This document shows, in pieces, positions 39,202 to 48,638 of a stretch of 64,000 nucleotides of DNA. A model generated the notes under the pieces. It searched no databases. It was not told the DNA's origin and was given only the letters and a program-made list of their open reading frames with translations. The first letter of the stretch is position 1; each line of letters starts with the position of its first letter. Source of the DNA: Asaia sp003994335. Lineage in GTDB: Bacteria; Pseudomonadota; Alphaproteobacteria; Acetobacterales; Acetobacteraceae. Made by a program: the position numbers and the translations under genes. The stretch is from contig NZ_JBBCOR010000002.1 of the NCBI RefSeq assembly GCF_037151175.1, positions 1 to 64,000 of the forward strand. Reading direction: 5' to 3'.

Positions 39202-39926
39202 GTGTTTCAGGCTTCCTTCTTGTCACGCTGATCAGTCTGTCGCCCCTCCTGGCCCTGTTCTGGCGCCGTGGACAGGCGCCCCTCCCTGTGAGCGCGCGCC
39301 ATTCGGCCCTCACCCTCTATCGGGAGCAATTGCGCGATCTGGAACGTGATCGCGCGGCCGGACTGATTGCGGAAGCCGAACGCGCCCATGCCGAGCTGGA
39401 AATCCAGAGGCGCATTCTATCCGCCGACACGATCGTCGAGCGAAAGATGACGACACGGAGCGAGAAGAAACGCCTTTTCCTTCTCCTCCTGTTTCTGCCC
39501 GCCTTCGGCTTTGCGCTCTATCTGGTCAACGGACATCCGTCCCTGCCACCGCAACCCCATCAGTCGACGCGCCCTGCGGTCACAGCCGAAATGCAGGCCC
39601 TGTTCGACAAGCTGGCCCGCCAGGTCGCTTCCATGTCGCCAGACGACCCCGATTATGTGCGTCAATCCGTGCTTCTGGGACAGGTGGACGAACATATGGA
39701 CAGGATCGATGAGGCCCTTCGGGCCTATCGACAGGCGCTGGCCATACGCTTCATCCCCGAGCTCGCAGTTCAGATTGCGGAGTTACAGACACAGCGGGAC
39801 GGCCATATCTCTGCGGACAGCCTCGCTTTGTACCGCAAGGCGCTCGATGCGGCCCCCGCCGATGCCCCGTGGCGGCTTGCCGTCGAGGCGCGTATCGCAA
39901 CGGGCGAGCACGACCAGGAGCGCTGA
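39198..39926 (+). CDS. ccmI: Cytochrome c maturation TPR protein CcmI (CycH)
   Basis: 242 aa. Two N-terminal membrane segments around a cytoplasmic loop (SGFLLVTLISLSPLLALFW, then YREQLRDLERDRAAGLIAEAERAHAELEIQRRIL, then LFLLLLFLPAFGFALYLV). The periplasmic TPR part binds apocytochrome c (ALFDKLARQVASMSPDDPDY, LGQVDEHMDRIDEALRAYRQAL). Last gene of the ccm series, and it converges on an unknown envelope gene 20 bp away. Confidence 0.88.
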   Translation: MSVSGFLLVTLISLSPLLALFWRRGQAPLPVSARHSALTLYREQLRDLERDRAAGLIAEAERAHAELEIQRRILSADTIVERKMTTRSEKKRLFLLLLFLPAFGFALYLVNGHPSLPPQPHQSTRPAVTAEMQALFDKLARQVASMSPDDPDYVRQSVLLGQVDEHMDRIDEALRAYRQALAIRFIPELAVQIAELQTQRDGHISADSLALYRKALDAAPADAPWRLAVEARIATGEHDQER

Positions 39927-39946
39927 GGCTTCGTCGCATCGGACGC

Positions 39947-42067
39947 TCAGAGATACCGGGCGATCCGATCGCGGAGATGACGCCATTTCGTACGCAGCAT
40001 GTAATGACGCGCGGCCTCGAAGTCGGGAGCAATCTCACAACGATTGCCGAAATCGCGTCCGAAAGGCACGAGTGCCCCCTCTTTGAGGTAGCGCGCGTAC
40101 AAAATCGGCGTCCGGTCCGTTTGCCACGAGGCGGCCTGACAAAGCACGGCGGCGAAGGCCTGGGAGCGCGGGGGCAGCAGATCTGCCGCTTTCTCGGCGT
40201 AGTCCACCGCGACCCATCGATAATGATATCGGGCAAAAGGCACCACCTCGCTGGCCTGATAGCGCTTGCGCTCTTCCGGCGTGATGAATGGCCCCTTCAG
40301 CGCCCGATCGACGCGCTGTTGGCGCGTCAGGCTGCCTTCCGGAGGATCCTGGGGATTGCTCGAATACAAGCTCCGTCCCGCACCCCCCTCATAGGCGCCC
40401 TCATAGGCAGTGTAATCCGGCCCCTGCTCAGTGCCCATGATCTCCATGCCATGGATGCGTGCAATGCGCGCTGCCTCGAACCATCCTCGCGCCCGACTGA
40501 CACGCGTCCATCCCGAATGCGCCTCGGCAAGCGCCTTCGCATAGGCGCGCACCCATTGGCGGTAGGGCCGATCGACCGCATGCCCCCCCTCGCTCTCGGA
40601 GCGAAAGCGCGGATCATCGTCCTCGGGAAAATAGGCCAGAGATTCGTCGAGACGCCCCTCTCGGACCATGCGGCGGGCCAGGATCTGGCGCATCGTATCG
40701 CCTAGCGAGATCGCGGGAAGGAGATCGCCTTCGCGGGGCGGCGGCGGCTTGGGGCTGGCGGGAATGGCCCGGTCGATTTCGGCACGAAGTTCCTCGACCG
40801 TAAGAACCCGTTCGGCGAGATAGGCGGCATCACTGGCCCCGTCAGCAGAGGCCCCTCCGCTTCGCGCCGCGTCATAGAGGGCGATGAATGCCTGAACGAA
40901 TTCTCCCCGCGACAGCTGGAGGATACCGCTCTCGCTGCGTATGCGCGATGCCATTACCGGGTCTCCAGACGCGGTATTTGTCGGGAAACCCTTGATAGCC
41001 TGAGCGTAGGCACGCGCGGCACCTGGCAGATCATTGACTCTCATGGCAAGCTTGGCCCGTACCCAGGCAGCATAAGGCGCAGGATCATCGCCAGCAAACT
41101 GCGCGGCGAGATCGAACTGGCCCATTCTGTAGGCGGCAAGTGCGAGAAGAGCATTCCTCCCCCCCGGTCCGGTTTTTATGTCCGAGGCGGAACGTGCGAG
41201 CGCCTTCATGGCCGCATGACCGGGTGCGCTGCCATCATCGTAAGCCAGCACGTAAAGGCTCAGCAAGTCTCGCCCGAGGCTGTCCTGCGCGAGCGCTTCA
41301 AGCTGCGCAGGATGTCGAGAAACCCATTCGAGGAGGAAGCTCAGCGAGTCCACTCCGGAGGAGGCTCCAGCCACAGCCTGGTGAGTGTACAGTGTGAGCG
41401 CTTTGGCGATTTGTGCGCTCGTCAGGGCCTCCGTGCAGGGATCGTGCCGCACCATCTCGGTCCATCCACACAACCTGCCTTGTGCATGAAGCGCCAGTCG
41501 CGCCTCTTCCCCCCAGGAAGCGGGGCCGAGGCCATCGGGATCGCTCCAGCCTTGTGCGACTAATTGCCGCGTAGCGGCAAAGCCACGAGCTGCGTCCTCC
41601 AGTTCCTCGTCGGTGTCATGACCAGCGACAAAAGCAAGCGCTTCATGGACCTTTCCACTCATGAAGGCTGCCTTAACTCGCACGCTGTCCGTTCCTGCAT
41701 CGGGCAAGGGGCCGATCGCATCAAAGCTCGACAGTCCCCGATCCTCGCTTTGGGGGTCGCGATAGGCGCGTGCCCCGCGCGCATAAAGCACGGACGCCGC
41801 TGACGAATCGGCAGCGTCAGCGGCTCTCTTGCCGGGTGAAGGCGTGCTCGGCATGAGGCGCGTGACTTCACGGGAGAAAGAGAATTCGGGCAGGCTCGCA
41901 AGGGTATTCTTGCGATCATCGAGAAGCTGCTCTGGGAAAAAGGGTCCGCAGGCGAAGACGGCCGCGATGGTGGTGGAGGCCAGAGCGAGGACCACCAGAG
42001 ACACCCGCCTGCGCCCAATCCCCGACAAGGAAACCGGTCGCCTGAAGAGTTGATTAGGGCGTGACAT
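39947..42067 (-). CDS. Predicted exported tetratricopeptide-like protein, unknown
   Basis: 706 aa. N-terminal membrane helix (VSLVVLALASTTIAAVFAC) followed by CGPFFPEQLL; the cysteine at the end of the hydrophobic stretch could be a lipobox Cys. The rest is alpha-helical with TPR/SEL1-like character (AAYRMGQFDLAAQFAGDDPAPYAAWVRAKLAMRVNDLPGAARAYAQAI, ESGILQLSRGEFVQAFIAL). The gene overlaps the upstream DUF3142 gene by 14 bp, so the two are probably cotranscribed and act together at the envelope. I do not recognise a named family. Confidence 0.75.
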   Translation of the reverse strand: MSRPNQLFRRPVSLSGIGRRRVSLVVLALASTTIAAVFACGPFFPEQLLDDRKNTLASLPEFSFSREVTRLMPSTPSPGKRAADAADSSAASVLYARGARAYRDPQSEDRGLSSFDAIGPLPDAGTDSVRVKAAFMSGKVHEALAFVAGHDTDEELEDAARGFAATRQLVAQGWSDPDGLGPASWGEEARLALHAQGRLCGWTEMVRHDPCTEALTSAQIAKALTLYTHQAVAGASSGVDSLSFLLEWVSRHPAQLEALAQDSLGRDLLSLYVLAYDDGSAPGHAAMKALARSASDIKTGPGGRNALLALAAYRMGQFDLAAQFAGDDPAPYAAWVRAKLAMRVNDLPGAARAYAQAIKGFPTNTASGDPVMASRIRSESGILQLSRGEFVQAFIALYDAARSGGASADGASDAAYLAERVLTVEELRAEIDRAIPASPKPPPPREGDLLPAISLGDTMRQILARRMVREGRLDESLAYFPEDDDPRFRSESEGGHAVDRPYRQWVRAYAKALAEAHSGWTRVSRARGWFEAARIARIHGMEIMGTEQGPDYTAYEGAYEGGAGRSLYSSNPQDPPEGSLTRQQRVDRALKGPFITPEERKRYQASEVVPFARYHYRWVAVDYAEKAADLLPPRSQAFAAVLCQAASWQTDRTPILYARYLKEGALVPFGRDFGNRCEIAPDFEAARHYMLRTKWRHLRDRIARYL

Positions 42068-43340
42068 GGATGGACGCTTCCTCCTGCGGACAGCTGAGCC
42101 AGGCGGCGATGAGCGATTGACCGACGGGGAGCAGACTGGTCTGCGTACGGGTCAGAGACAGCCCTGCACGGTCGTAATCAAGACGATACGGTCCCTGGGC
42201 CCCTGCCCCTCGGCACGGACTTGTAACATGAAGGACGGGCGGCGGCAGGGCGTCAACCGTTCCCGTATTCCTGACAATGATATGATACAGCCCCTTGCCC
42301 GCCGGCGCAGCCTCAAGCGTCATGGCCTCGCGGATCGGCTCGTGCCGGACGAGGCTCAACCACGATCCCAGGCTCCATGAGCGCCGGTCGCCGGAAACCG
42401 GCAGGCGGAACCAGATCCAGCCTTCGAGTCCGATCGGGGGGCGAGCCTCGATGCTCTGCATGAAGGCGGCAATCTGCCGCGGGGCAACGATCAGTTCTTG
42501 CCCGTTACCAGGGCCGATGCCCTGGCTCCCCTCGCTCTCTATTGCGGCGACCTGGCCATCCTGCCCCCAAAGGATGCGTGATCCATAGCTGGGCAGGGCA
42601 ATCCACCACCGGCCCGAGCGCAGGGTACGGGCCGCGATCGGACCGAAAAGAGACGCCGCGTTTCGCGCGTGAACCGGGCTGAACAGCCCTTCGACAGGGT
42701 TGCGTACCGCATGGAGTTGCAGCACGGCGCTGTCGGCCTCCCCGAGCAATTCGGGAAGCGCGGACGAACCGAGCCAGGCGGGGAGAGCCGTGATCGACAG
42801 CTCGGTTTTCGGCGGCAGGCTCGGACGCAGTGCGGCGATGAAGCGTGCATAGGCGTCGAGCCGCGCCGTCGCGCAGTCATGATCGAGCTCGATCCCTTGC
42901 ACGACGATCCCGAGAGAGCGCCATTCGGCTACTATTGCGGTGATATGCGCAGCGAATGCGGCAGGATCGAGATCGGCGCGACGGCCGCTGAGCCGGAAGA
43001 CGGCAAGGACGGGATGCGCCGCAAAAACCTGCGCGAGTGTCCCGTCAGGCGGGGCCGTCAGCTGTGCATCATGCCAGATCCCGCGCTGATCGCGCTCGGA
43101 GGCCAGCACATGCCACCTCTCCAGAGCTGGGTCTGCTGTCCTGATCGCCTGGACCAGCGCGTCGCTCCACACGCGTTGCCAGATATAGGCATCGGAGGGG
43201 AGCCGCACGGGCGAAAAGGACAGGACACGGGCGGGAGGCAACAGGCCAGTCCACGCCCCCAAGCCCCCCACGGCGACAAGAACGAGCACGGCACCGAGAA
43301 TACCGGCCCCGATGCCCTTGCGCGCCGAGCAAGGTTTCAT
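42054..43340 (-). CDS. DUF3142 domain protein, membrane anchored
   Basis: 428 aa. N-terminal signal anchor (GIGAGILGAVLVLVAVGGLGAW). The DUF3142-like, glycoside-hydrolase-like region has DAYIWQRVWSDALVQAI near the start, VVQGIELDHDCATARLDAYARFIAALR, LSITALPAWLGSSALPELL, and WIALPSYGSRILWGQ. The ELDHDCAT acidic cluster resembles the catalytic face of TIM-barrel hydrolases, but no activity is established. Linked by a 14-bp overlap to the TPR-like gene downstream. Confidence 0.75.
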   Translation of the reverse strand: MKPCSARKGIGAGILGAVLVLVAVGGLGAWTGLLPPARVLSFSPVRLPSDAYIWQRVWSDALVQAIRTADPALERWHVLASERDQRGIWHDAQLTAPPDGTLAQVFAAHPVLAVFRLSGRRADLDPAAFAAHITAIVAEWRSLGIVVQGIELDHDCATARLDAYARFIAALRPSLPPKTELSITALPAWLGSSALPELLGEADSAVLQLHAVRNPVEGLFSPVHARNAASLFGPIAARTLRSGRWWIALPSYGSRILWGQDGQVAAIESEGSQGIGPGNGQELIVAPRQIAAFMQSIEARPPIGLEGWIWFRLPVSGDRRSWSLGSWLSLVRHEPIREAMTLEAAPAGKGLYHIIVRNTGTVDALPPPVLHVTSPCRGAGAQGPYRLDYDRAGLSLTRTQTSLLPVGQSLIAAWLSCPQEEASIHVTP

Positions 43341-43615
43341 GTGAAGCCTCCTCGCGCAGGCGGCTGCCTGTTGTGTCGATGCCTCTGCCGATGAACGAGG
43401 CAGGCGTTCGCACCGGTGGACGCGTGTCTTCTTGCGTGGACCATCGCAGGCTCATCGGTCGTATCGCCAAGGTAAAACGCCTCTGGAATGAGCCGGAAGA
43501 GCATGAAAACCATGTCACGCCGCAAGCAGTCATCCTTTGTGTTCAAAACAGGGCGCGTAGCCTCAAGTCCATTTTCATATTGCATCGTCCCTGTGCTTCG
43601 CGGCATGTGCTCTCC

Positions 43616-43969
43616 ATGGTGCGTCTCTCCCCCCTGCCCCGTCAGCGATCCGTCCTGACAGGAAATTATCTGCCCGTTCCACGCCCCCCTGCGCAGGATT
43701 CGGTCGTGCTGTGTCCCGCATGTCGCGGCAAAATGCAGCGCACGGATGAGCAATGCCCGCATTGTCATGCCGAACGGCATTTCGGCCCCACGCGCAAGGA
43801 GACGCTTGTCAGCACGATGATCGGCGTTGTGGCAGCGCCCGCCCTGTCCCTGCTGCTCATACGCCCCTCTTTCTGGACCGGCGCCTTCGCCGTGGTGGGG
43901 CTCCTGGCCGGTTTTTTCGTCGCCCATAGCCGGCATAGCGGCGATCGCTGGCTTCGCGACCCGCGCTAG
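43616..43969 (+). CDS. Zinc-ribbon membrane protein, unknown
   Basis: About 117 aa from ATG 43616; the start is uncertain because there is no clear ribosome site. A zinc ribbon CPACRGKMQRTDEQCPHC with two CXXC pairs is followed by basic residues and a pair of hydrophobic helices (LVSTMIGVVAAPALSLLLI and WTGAFAVVGLLAGFFVA), ending in a short basic tail. The zinc-ribbon-plus-membrane layout occurs in many small bacterial proteins of unknown function. The antisense frame 43337-44059 lacks domains and is not taken as a gene. Confidence 0.6.
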   Translation: MVRLSPLPRQRSVLTGNYLPVPRPPAQDSVVLCPACRGKMQRTDEQCPHCHAERHFGPTRKETLVSTMIGVVAAPALSLLLIRPSFWTGAFAVVGLLAGFFVAHSRHSGDRWLRDPR

Positions 43970-44033
43970 ATCGCAGATTTCGTAACATGATGCAGCTTTC
44001 GGCAAGTCTGGCGAAACGCTAAGGGCAATACCC

Positions 44034-45185
44034 ATGTCTGAGTCGGCTTCACGCCCCAAACGCCGTTCCTTCCTGCTCTTGCGCGAACGCTATATCCTGC
44101 GTCAGCTTTTTCTCGGGCTGGTCGGGATCACGAGCGGCGCCATCGCGCTGATCTGGCTGATGCAATCGCTGCGCTTCGTCTCGCTGGTCGTTGATCGCGG
44201 CCTGTCGCTGCGTGTGTTCCTTCAGCTGACCTCGCTCATGATCCCGTCCTTTCTGGCGGTGATCCTGCCCATCACAACCTTTCTTGTTGTCCTGTTCGGC
44301 TATCAGCGCATGTCGGGCGATCGCGAGCTTACGGTGATGCAGGCAGCCGGACTCTCGCCGTTCCAGCTGGCACGACCGGCCATGGCCTGCGCCCTGATTA
44401 CCACTGTTCTCGGGTATATCCTCAATCTCTGGCTCGTTCCCGTCTCCTATCATGCGTTCCGGCGCTACGAATTCGAGATACGCAACCGCATGGCCGCGTT
44501 TCTCCTGCAGGACGGCGTGTTTGCGCAGCTCTCCAAGGACATGACCGTCTATGTGCGCAAACGCGATCGTGACGGCGTCATGCATGGCGTCTTCGTGGAA
44601 GACGACAGGCAGCCTGAAGCCCGCGCCACGATCATTGCCGAGCGCGGCAACATGGTCGTCATCGACAACCAGCCGCGCGTGGTCCTGTTCAACGGTTCTC
44701 GTCAGGAAATCGACCATCATACCGGTCGGCTGAACGTGCTGACTTTTCAACGCAACACGATCGACCTTTCGAGCAGCAAGCAGGCAGAAAGCGAAAACCG
44801 CGATGCTGCCGAGATGTCGCTGCCCGAACTGTTCCACCCTGACCCGAACTACGTCTCGCAGCGCGACTGGGGCAAATTTGCCGTGGAAGGGTGGCGCCGC
44901 CTGACCGCACCGCTGACCACATTGTCCTTCAGCATGATCGCGCTCGTGGCCGTACTGAGCGGCGCTTTTTCGCGCCATGGCAATATCAAGCGCCCCATGA
45001 CGGCCATTCTCAGCGTTGTCGGGCTCATGGCGCTGTCGCTCATGCTCCAGAATCTCGCAGGGCGTAACCTTGCCCTCGTCCCGCTTCTCTGGCTGGTCGC
45101 CATCCTGCCCGCCATCGGATGTGGGTTCTGGATTTTCGGCCGCGAAGCCCTGAATGCCGGAAGGCGGAAATCGAATGGCGCTTAA
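44034..45185 (+). CDS. lptF: LPS export permease LptF
   Basis: 383 aa. Integral membrane subunit of the LptB2FG transporter that extracts LPS from the inner membrane. Topology: helices near the N-terminus (LVGITSGAIALIWLMQSLRF, SLMIPSFLAVILPITTFLVVLFGY), the coupling region MSGDRELTVMQAAGLSPFQLARP, a central periplasmic jellyroll (AAFLLQDGVFAQLSKDMTVYVRKRD), and C-terminal helices. First gene of lptF-lptG-lptD-surA-rsmA. Confidence 0.92.
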   Translation: MSESASRPKRRSFLLLRERYILRQLFLGLVGITSGAIALIWLMQSLRFVSLVVDRGLSLRVFLQLTSLMIPSFLAVILPITTFLVVLFGYQRMSGDRELTVMQAAGLSPFQLARPAMACALITTVLGYILNLWLVPVSYHAFRRYEFEIRNRMAAFLLQDGVFAQLSKDMTVYVRKRDRDGVMHGVFVEDDRQPEARATIIAERGNMVVIDNQPRVVLFNGSRQEIDHHTGRLNVLTFQRNTIDLSSSKQAESENRDAAEMSLPELFHPDPNYVSQRDWGKFAVEGWRRLTAPLTTLSFSMIALVAVLSGAFSRHGNIKRPMTAILSVVGLMALSLMLQNLAGRNLALVPLLWLVAILPAIGCGFWIFGREALNAGRRKSNGA

Positions 45186-46326
45186 TCCCCTCTCCCTGCT
45201 CAAGGGGTCATCCGCTGGCGTGTCGGTCACGCTGTCGATCTATATCTCGCGCATCTTCACGCTTTTCGCCCTGGCGATGATTGCGGCCCTGACAGGGCTC
45301 GTCTCACTGTTCGACTTCATCGATCTGCTGCGCCGCGTGGCGACCAAGCCGGATGTGCCCACCAGCCTCGTGACCGAGATCGCGGGGCTGCATGTGCCCT
45401 ATTTCATGATCATGATCATGCCTTTCGGCATTCTGCTCGGCGGGATCGTATGCTTCTGGCGCCTGACTCGCTCGTCCGAACTGATCGTGGCGCGCGCTGC
45501 CGGGATTTCAGCCTGGCAATTCCTGGCCGCCCCGCTGGCCTGCGCCATTCTGCTCGGCGCGTTCGGCACCATGGCGCTCTCGCCTCTTTCCTCCTCGATG
45601 TTTCGCAAGGCGGAATTGCTGGATGAGGCCTATCTCAAGACAGGAGGCGGCCCACTCTCGCTCAATGGCGGCGCGCTGTGGCTGCGCCAGCTCGATGACG
45701 AACAGGGCGCAAAGGGCGTGGCCATTCTGCATGCCCGCCACGTGTTCCTGCGAGACGGTGCGTTGCGCATCAATGATATCAGTGTCTTTCGTCTCGACGC
45801 GCGCGACCAGCTTGTGATCCGCATCGAATCCCCGCGGGGGGAGCTCGTGCAGGGAGCGTGGAAACTCGAGGATGCGGCGACTGTGCGGCCGAACCACCTG
45901 CCGGTGCGGATCGGCGATTACCTTCTGCCGACCAACCTCTCCCTGACCCGCGTCGAACAGAGTTTCTCGTCTCCCGATACGCTGTCGGTCTGGACCTTGC
46001 CCGGTTTCATCCATCTGCTCGAGCGGTCCGGTTTTTCATCCATACGCCATCGACTGCACTTCCAGACTCTGTTAGCTCTTCCGATCCTGTGCGGTACTAT
46101 GGCGCTCGTCTCGGCCGGCTTTTCGATGCGTCCCACGCGACGCGGCGGTGTGGCACGTATGCTGGGCTCGGGAATCGCTGCGGGTTTCGCGTTGTTCACC
46201 ATTTCGAAAGTGGCAGCGCAGTTTGGTGAATCCGGTGCCCTCCCGCCTGTCATGGCGGCCTGGGCACCAACTGGCGCAGGTCTATGCTTGGCAGTAGCGT
46301 TGCTTCTGCATCTGGAGGATGGTTGA
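45175..46326 (+). CDS. lptG: LPS export permease LptG
   Basis: 383 aa from ATG 45175. It overlaps lptF by 11 bp. Partner of LptF: ISRIFTLFALAMIAALTGLVSLFDFIDLLRR, the coupling segment RLTRSSELIVARAAGISAWQFL, a periplasmic jellyroll (GGALWLRQLDDEQGAKGVAILHAR), and C-terminal helices. The stop overlaps the lptD ATG (TGATG). Confidence 0.92.
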   Translation: MALNPLSLLKGSSAGVSVTLSIYISRIFTLFALAMIAALTGLVSLFDFIDLLRRVATKPDVPTSLVTEIAGLHVPYFMIMIMPFGILLGGIVCFWRLTRSSELIVARAAGISAWQFLAAPLACAILLGAFGTMALSPLSSSMFRKAELLDEAYLKTGGGPLSLNGGALWLRQLDDEQGAKGVAILHARHVFLRDGALRINDISVFRLDARDQLVIRIESPRGELVQGAWKLEDAATVRPNHLPVRIGDYLLPTNLSLTRVEQSFSSPDTLSVWTLPGFIHLLERSGFSSIRHRLHFQTLLALPILCGTMALVSAGFSMRPTRRGGVARMLGSGIAAGFALFTISKVAAQFGESGALPPVMAAWAPTGAGLCLAVALLLHLEDG

Positions 46327-48638
46327 TGTCGAAACGGCGCGTTGCGCAGAGAAGGCGCAGGTCCTGGCTGGCCGCGTCCATGCTTGCCGGCACCGCAAGT
46401 TTCAGCACGATCCCGGAGGCCGATGCCACGATGCAGCGCCAGACCGGTCCGCGCGTGGCCGTTGGCAAGCCGTCATCGCAATCTGATCCGGTTACCTATC
46501 TCGCTGACCAGGAAAGCTACACGCGCAGCGGCGTTGCGACCTGGACCGGCAATGTGCAGGTCTGGCAGGGTGATCATGCCCTGCGCGCCGACAAGATCGT
46601 CTATGACCGCAATACCGGGGTCATGACCGCGACGGGCCATGTGGCCATGGTCGAGCCCGATGGCAGTACGAGTTTTGCTGAGTATGTCGAGCTCAGCAAC
46701 GGCATGCATGACGGCATCGCGCGGGCCATTTTCCTGCGCATGGAAGACAATGCCAAGCTTGCTGCGAATGGCATGAGGCGCACCAACGGCAAGATCAACG
46801 ACATGGCCAAGGCCGTCTACACGGCCTGCGAAATCTGCGCGAAGGACCCGACGCGCGCGCCGTTCTGGCAGTTGCGCGCCTATAACGCGACGCAGGACGC
46901 CGAGCATCAGCGCATCGAGTTCAGCCATGCCTATCTCGACATGTTCGGCCTACCCATCATGTATCTGCCGATCTTCTCGATGACCGATCCGAGTGTGAAA
47001 CGTCAGAGCGGCTTCCTCATGCCGGGCATCAACCCGCATGACCGCTATCTCGGCACCTATTTCACCATTCCCTATTTCTGGGCAATCGACGACCAGCAGG
47101 ATCTGACCGTGCAGGGTCTCGTCTCGACCCGCACCGGGCCCCAGATCAGTGGGCAGTATCGAAACCAGCTCAATTTCGGCAAGGTGAACCTGACGGGCGG
47201 CATCGCCTACAGCACCCATAAGGAAGGCAGCTACGTCAACACGTTCGGCAATACTGTCAGTGGTACCAATGATAACGGCATACAGGGCTATGTGCGCGGA
47301 TCGGCAATATTCGATATCGACCGGCACTGGCGCGCAGGGGCAAACCTGAATCTCGCCTCATCAGCCAACTACATGCGCGACTATCGCATCACCGGTTACG
47401 GCAATGAAACGCTGAGCTCCACCGCCTATATCGACGGCTTCGGCGTTGGCTCCTATGCGCGTCTCGACGGTCAGTTCTATCAGGGGCTGAACCAGGGCGT
47501 CATCCGCAACTCGAACCTGCCTTTCGTCCTGCCGCGCTTCACCTATGCCTTCCAGGCCGAGACGGACCCGTTGGGCGGCACATTCTCGCTGAATACGAAC
47601 GACTTCAACGTCTATCGCCCCCAGGGCACGCGCGATCAGCGCGGGCAGATCCAGATGAACTGGAACCGCCCCTTTCATAACGTTCTGGGACAAATCTGGC
47701 TCCTGACCGCACGCGTCGATGCAACGGTCTATCAGGCCAGCCATCTGACGGAACAACCGCTCTATTACACCGAGACCGGCACCCATACGACAGGCTGGGT
47801 CCTCCCGACTGTAGCGCTGAAAATGAACTGGCCGTTCATGCGCAGCTTCGCCCATGGGCATGGCTCGCAGATCATCGAGCCGATCGTTCAAGCCATTGCG
47901 GCCCCCAATATGGGCAACAGCGCGACGCGCATGATCCCGAATGAAGATTCGCTGCAATACGAATTCACCGACAGCACGCTTTTCTCCCTGAATCGCTACA
48001 CCGGTACGGACCGTCTCGATGGCGGATTGCGCGGTAATGTCGGCGTGCACGGCAACTGGACGTGGCGCGGCCATGCGGTTGATTTCCTCGTGGGTGAAAG
48101 CATCCAGCAGCATATCACCCAGAACCGCATTCCCTATTCCGGCCTGTCGCACCATCTTTCCTCGCCCGTGGCGCGTGTACGGGTGAGCCCCAATCAATAT
48201 CTCGATCTGACCGCCCGTGGCCGTTACGATCCCTGGCGCAAGAAATTCGATTATGGCGAAGGGCTTGTGAGCGTCGGCGTGCCGGTTTTCCACGTCAATG
48301 CAGGCTATATCTACGAGCCGGTCACGCCCTATTACTTCTACGCGGAAAACTACCGCGTCAGTGGTCCGGCGCAGGTCTATTACACCCCGACCAATGAAGT
48401 CACGGCAGGCTTCTCGACCGCCTACAAGCAGTACCACGCGTCGGTTTACGGCCGTCGCTCGCTGTCGCGCCACGAGTTCGTCAGTCTCGGTGGCGATATC
48501 GGCTATTCGAATGACTGCTTCGGCTTGGACATCCTTGCGATCAAGCAATATACCTCGATCGGTGGTCAGCAGCGCAACACGACCGTGCTGTTCAACCTTA
48601 CCTTCAAGACAATCGGTACCTTCGGAATCAATGGCTGA
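46326..48638 (+). CDS. lptD: LPS assembly outer membrane protein LptD
   Basis: 770 aa from ATG 46326 (GGAGG 7 nt upstream, TGATG overlap with lptG). Basic N-terminus with signal peptide, an OstA/LptA-like N-terminal domain (GVATWTGNVQVWQGDHALRADKIVYDRNTGVMTATGHVAMVE), the AVYTACEICAKDPTRAPFW cysteine region, then a large beta-barrel with LPIMYLPIFSMTDPSVKRQSGFLMPGI and many aromatic strands. Inserts LPS in the outer leaflet. The following surA product is the chaperone needed to fold LptD. Confidence 0.94.
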   Translation: MSKRRVAQRRRRSWLAASMLAGTASFSTIPEADATMQRQTGPRVAVGKPSSQSDPVTYLADQESYTRSGVATWTGNVQVWQGDHALRADKIVYDRNTGVMTATGHVAMVEPDGSTSFAEYVELSNGMHDGIARAIFLRMEDNAKLAANGMRRTNGKINDMAKAVYTACEICAKDPTRAPFWQLRAYNATQDAEHQRIEFSHAYLDMFGLPIMYLPIFSMTDPSVKRQSGFLMPGINPHDRYLGTYFTIPYFWAIDDQQDLTVQGLVSTRTGPQISGQYRNQLNFGKVNLTGGIAYSTHKEGSYVNTFGNTVSGTNDNGIQGYVRGSAIFDIDRHWRAGANLNLASSANYMRDYRITGYGNETLSSTAYIDGFGVGSYARLDGQFYQGLNQGVIRNSNLPFVLPRFTYAFQAETDPLGGTFSLNTNDFNVYRPQGTRDQRGQIQMNWNRPFHNVLGQIWLLTARVDATVYQASHLTEQPLYYTETGTHTTGWVLPTVALKMNWPFMRSFAHGHGSQIIEPIVQAIAAPNMGNSATRMIPNEDSLQYEFTDSTLFSLNRYTGTDRLDGGLRGNVGVHGNWTWRGHAVDFLVGESIQQHITQNRIPYSGLSHHLSSPVARVRVSPNQYLDLTARGRYDPWRKKFDYGEGLVSVGVPVFHVNAGYIYEPVTPYYFYAENYRVSGPAQVYYTPTNEVTAGFSTAYKQYHASVYGRRSLSRHEFVSLGGDIGYSNDCFGLDILAIKQYTSIGGQQRNTTVLFNLTFKTIGTFGING

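Noticed and set aside
43337..44059. Minus-strand 240-aa frame
   Set aside because: No domain and an odd composition. The opposite strand has a clear zinc ribbon plus two membrane helices.
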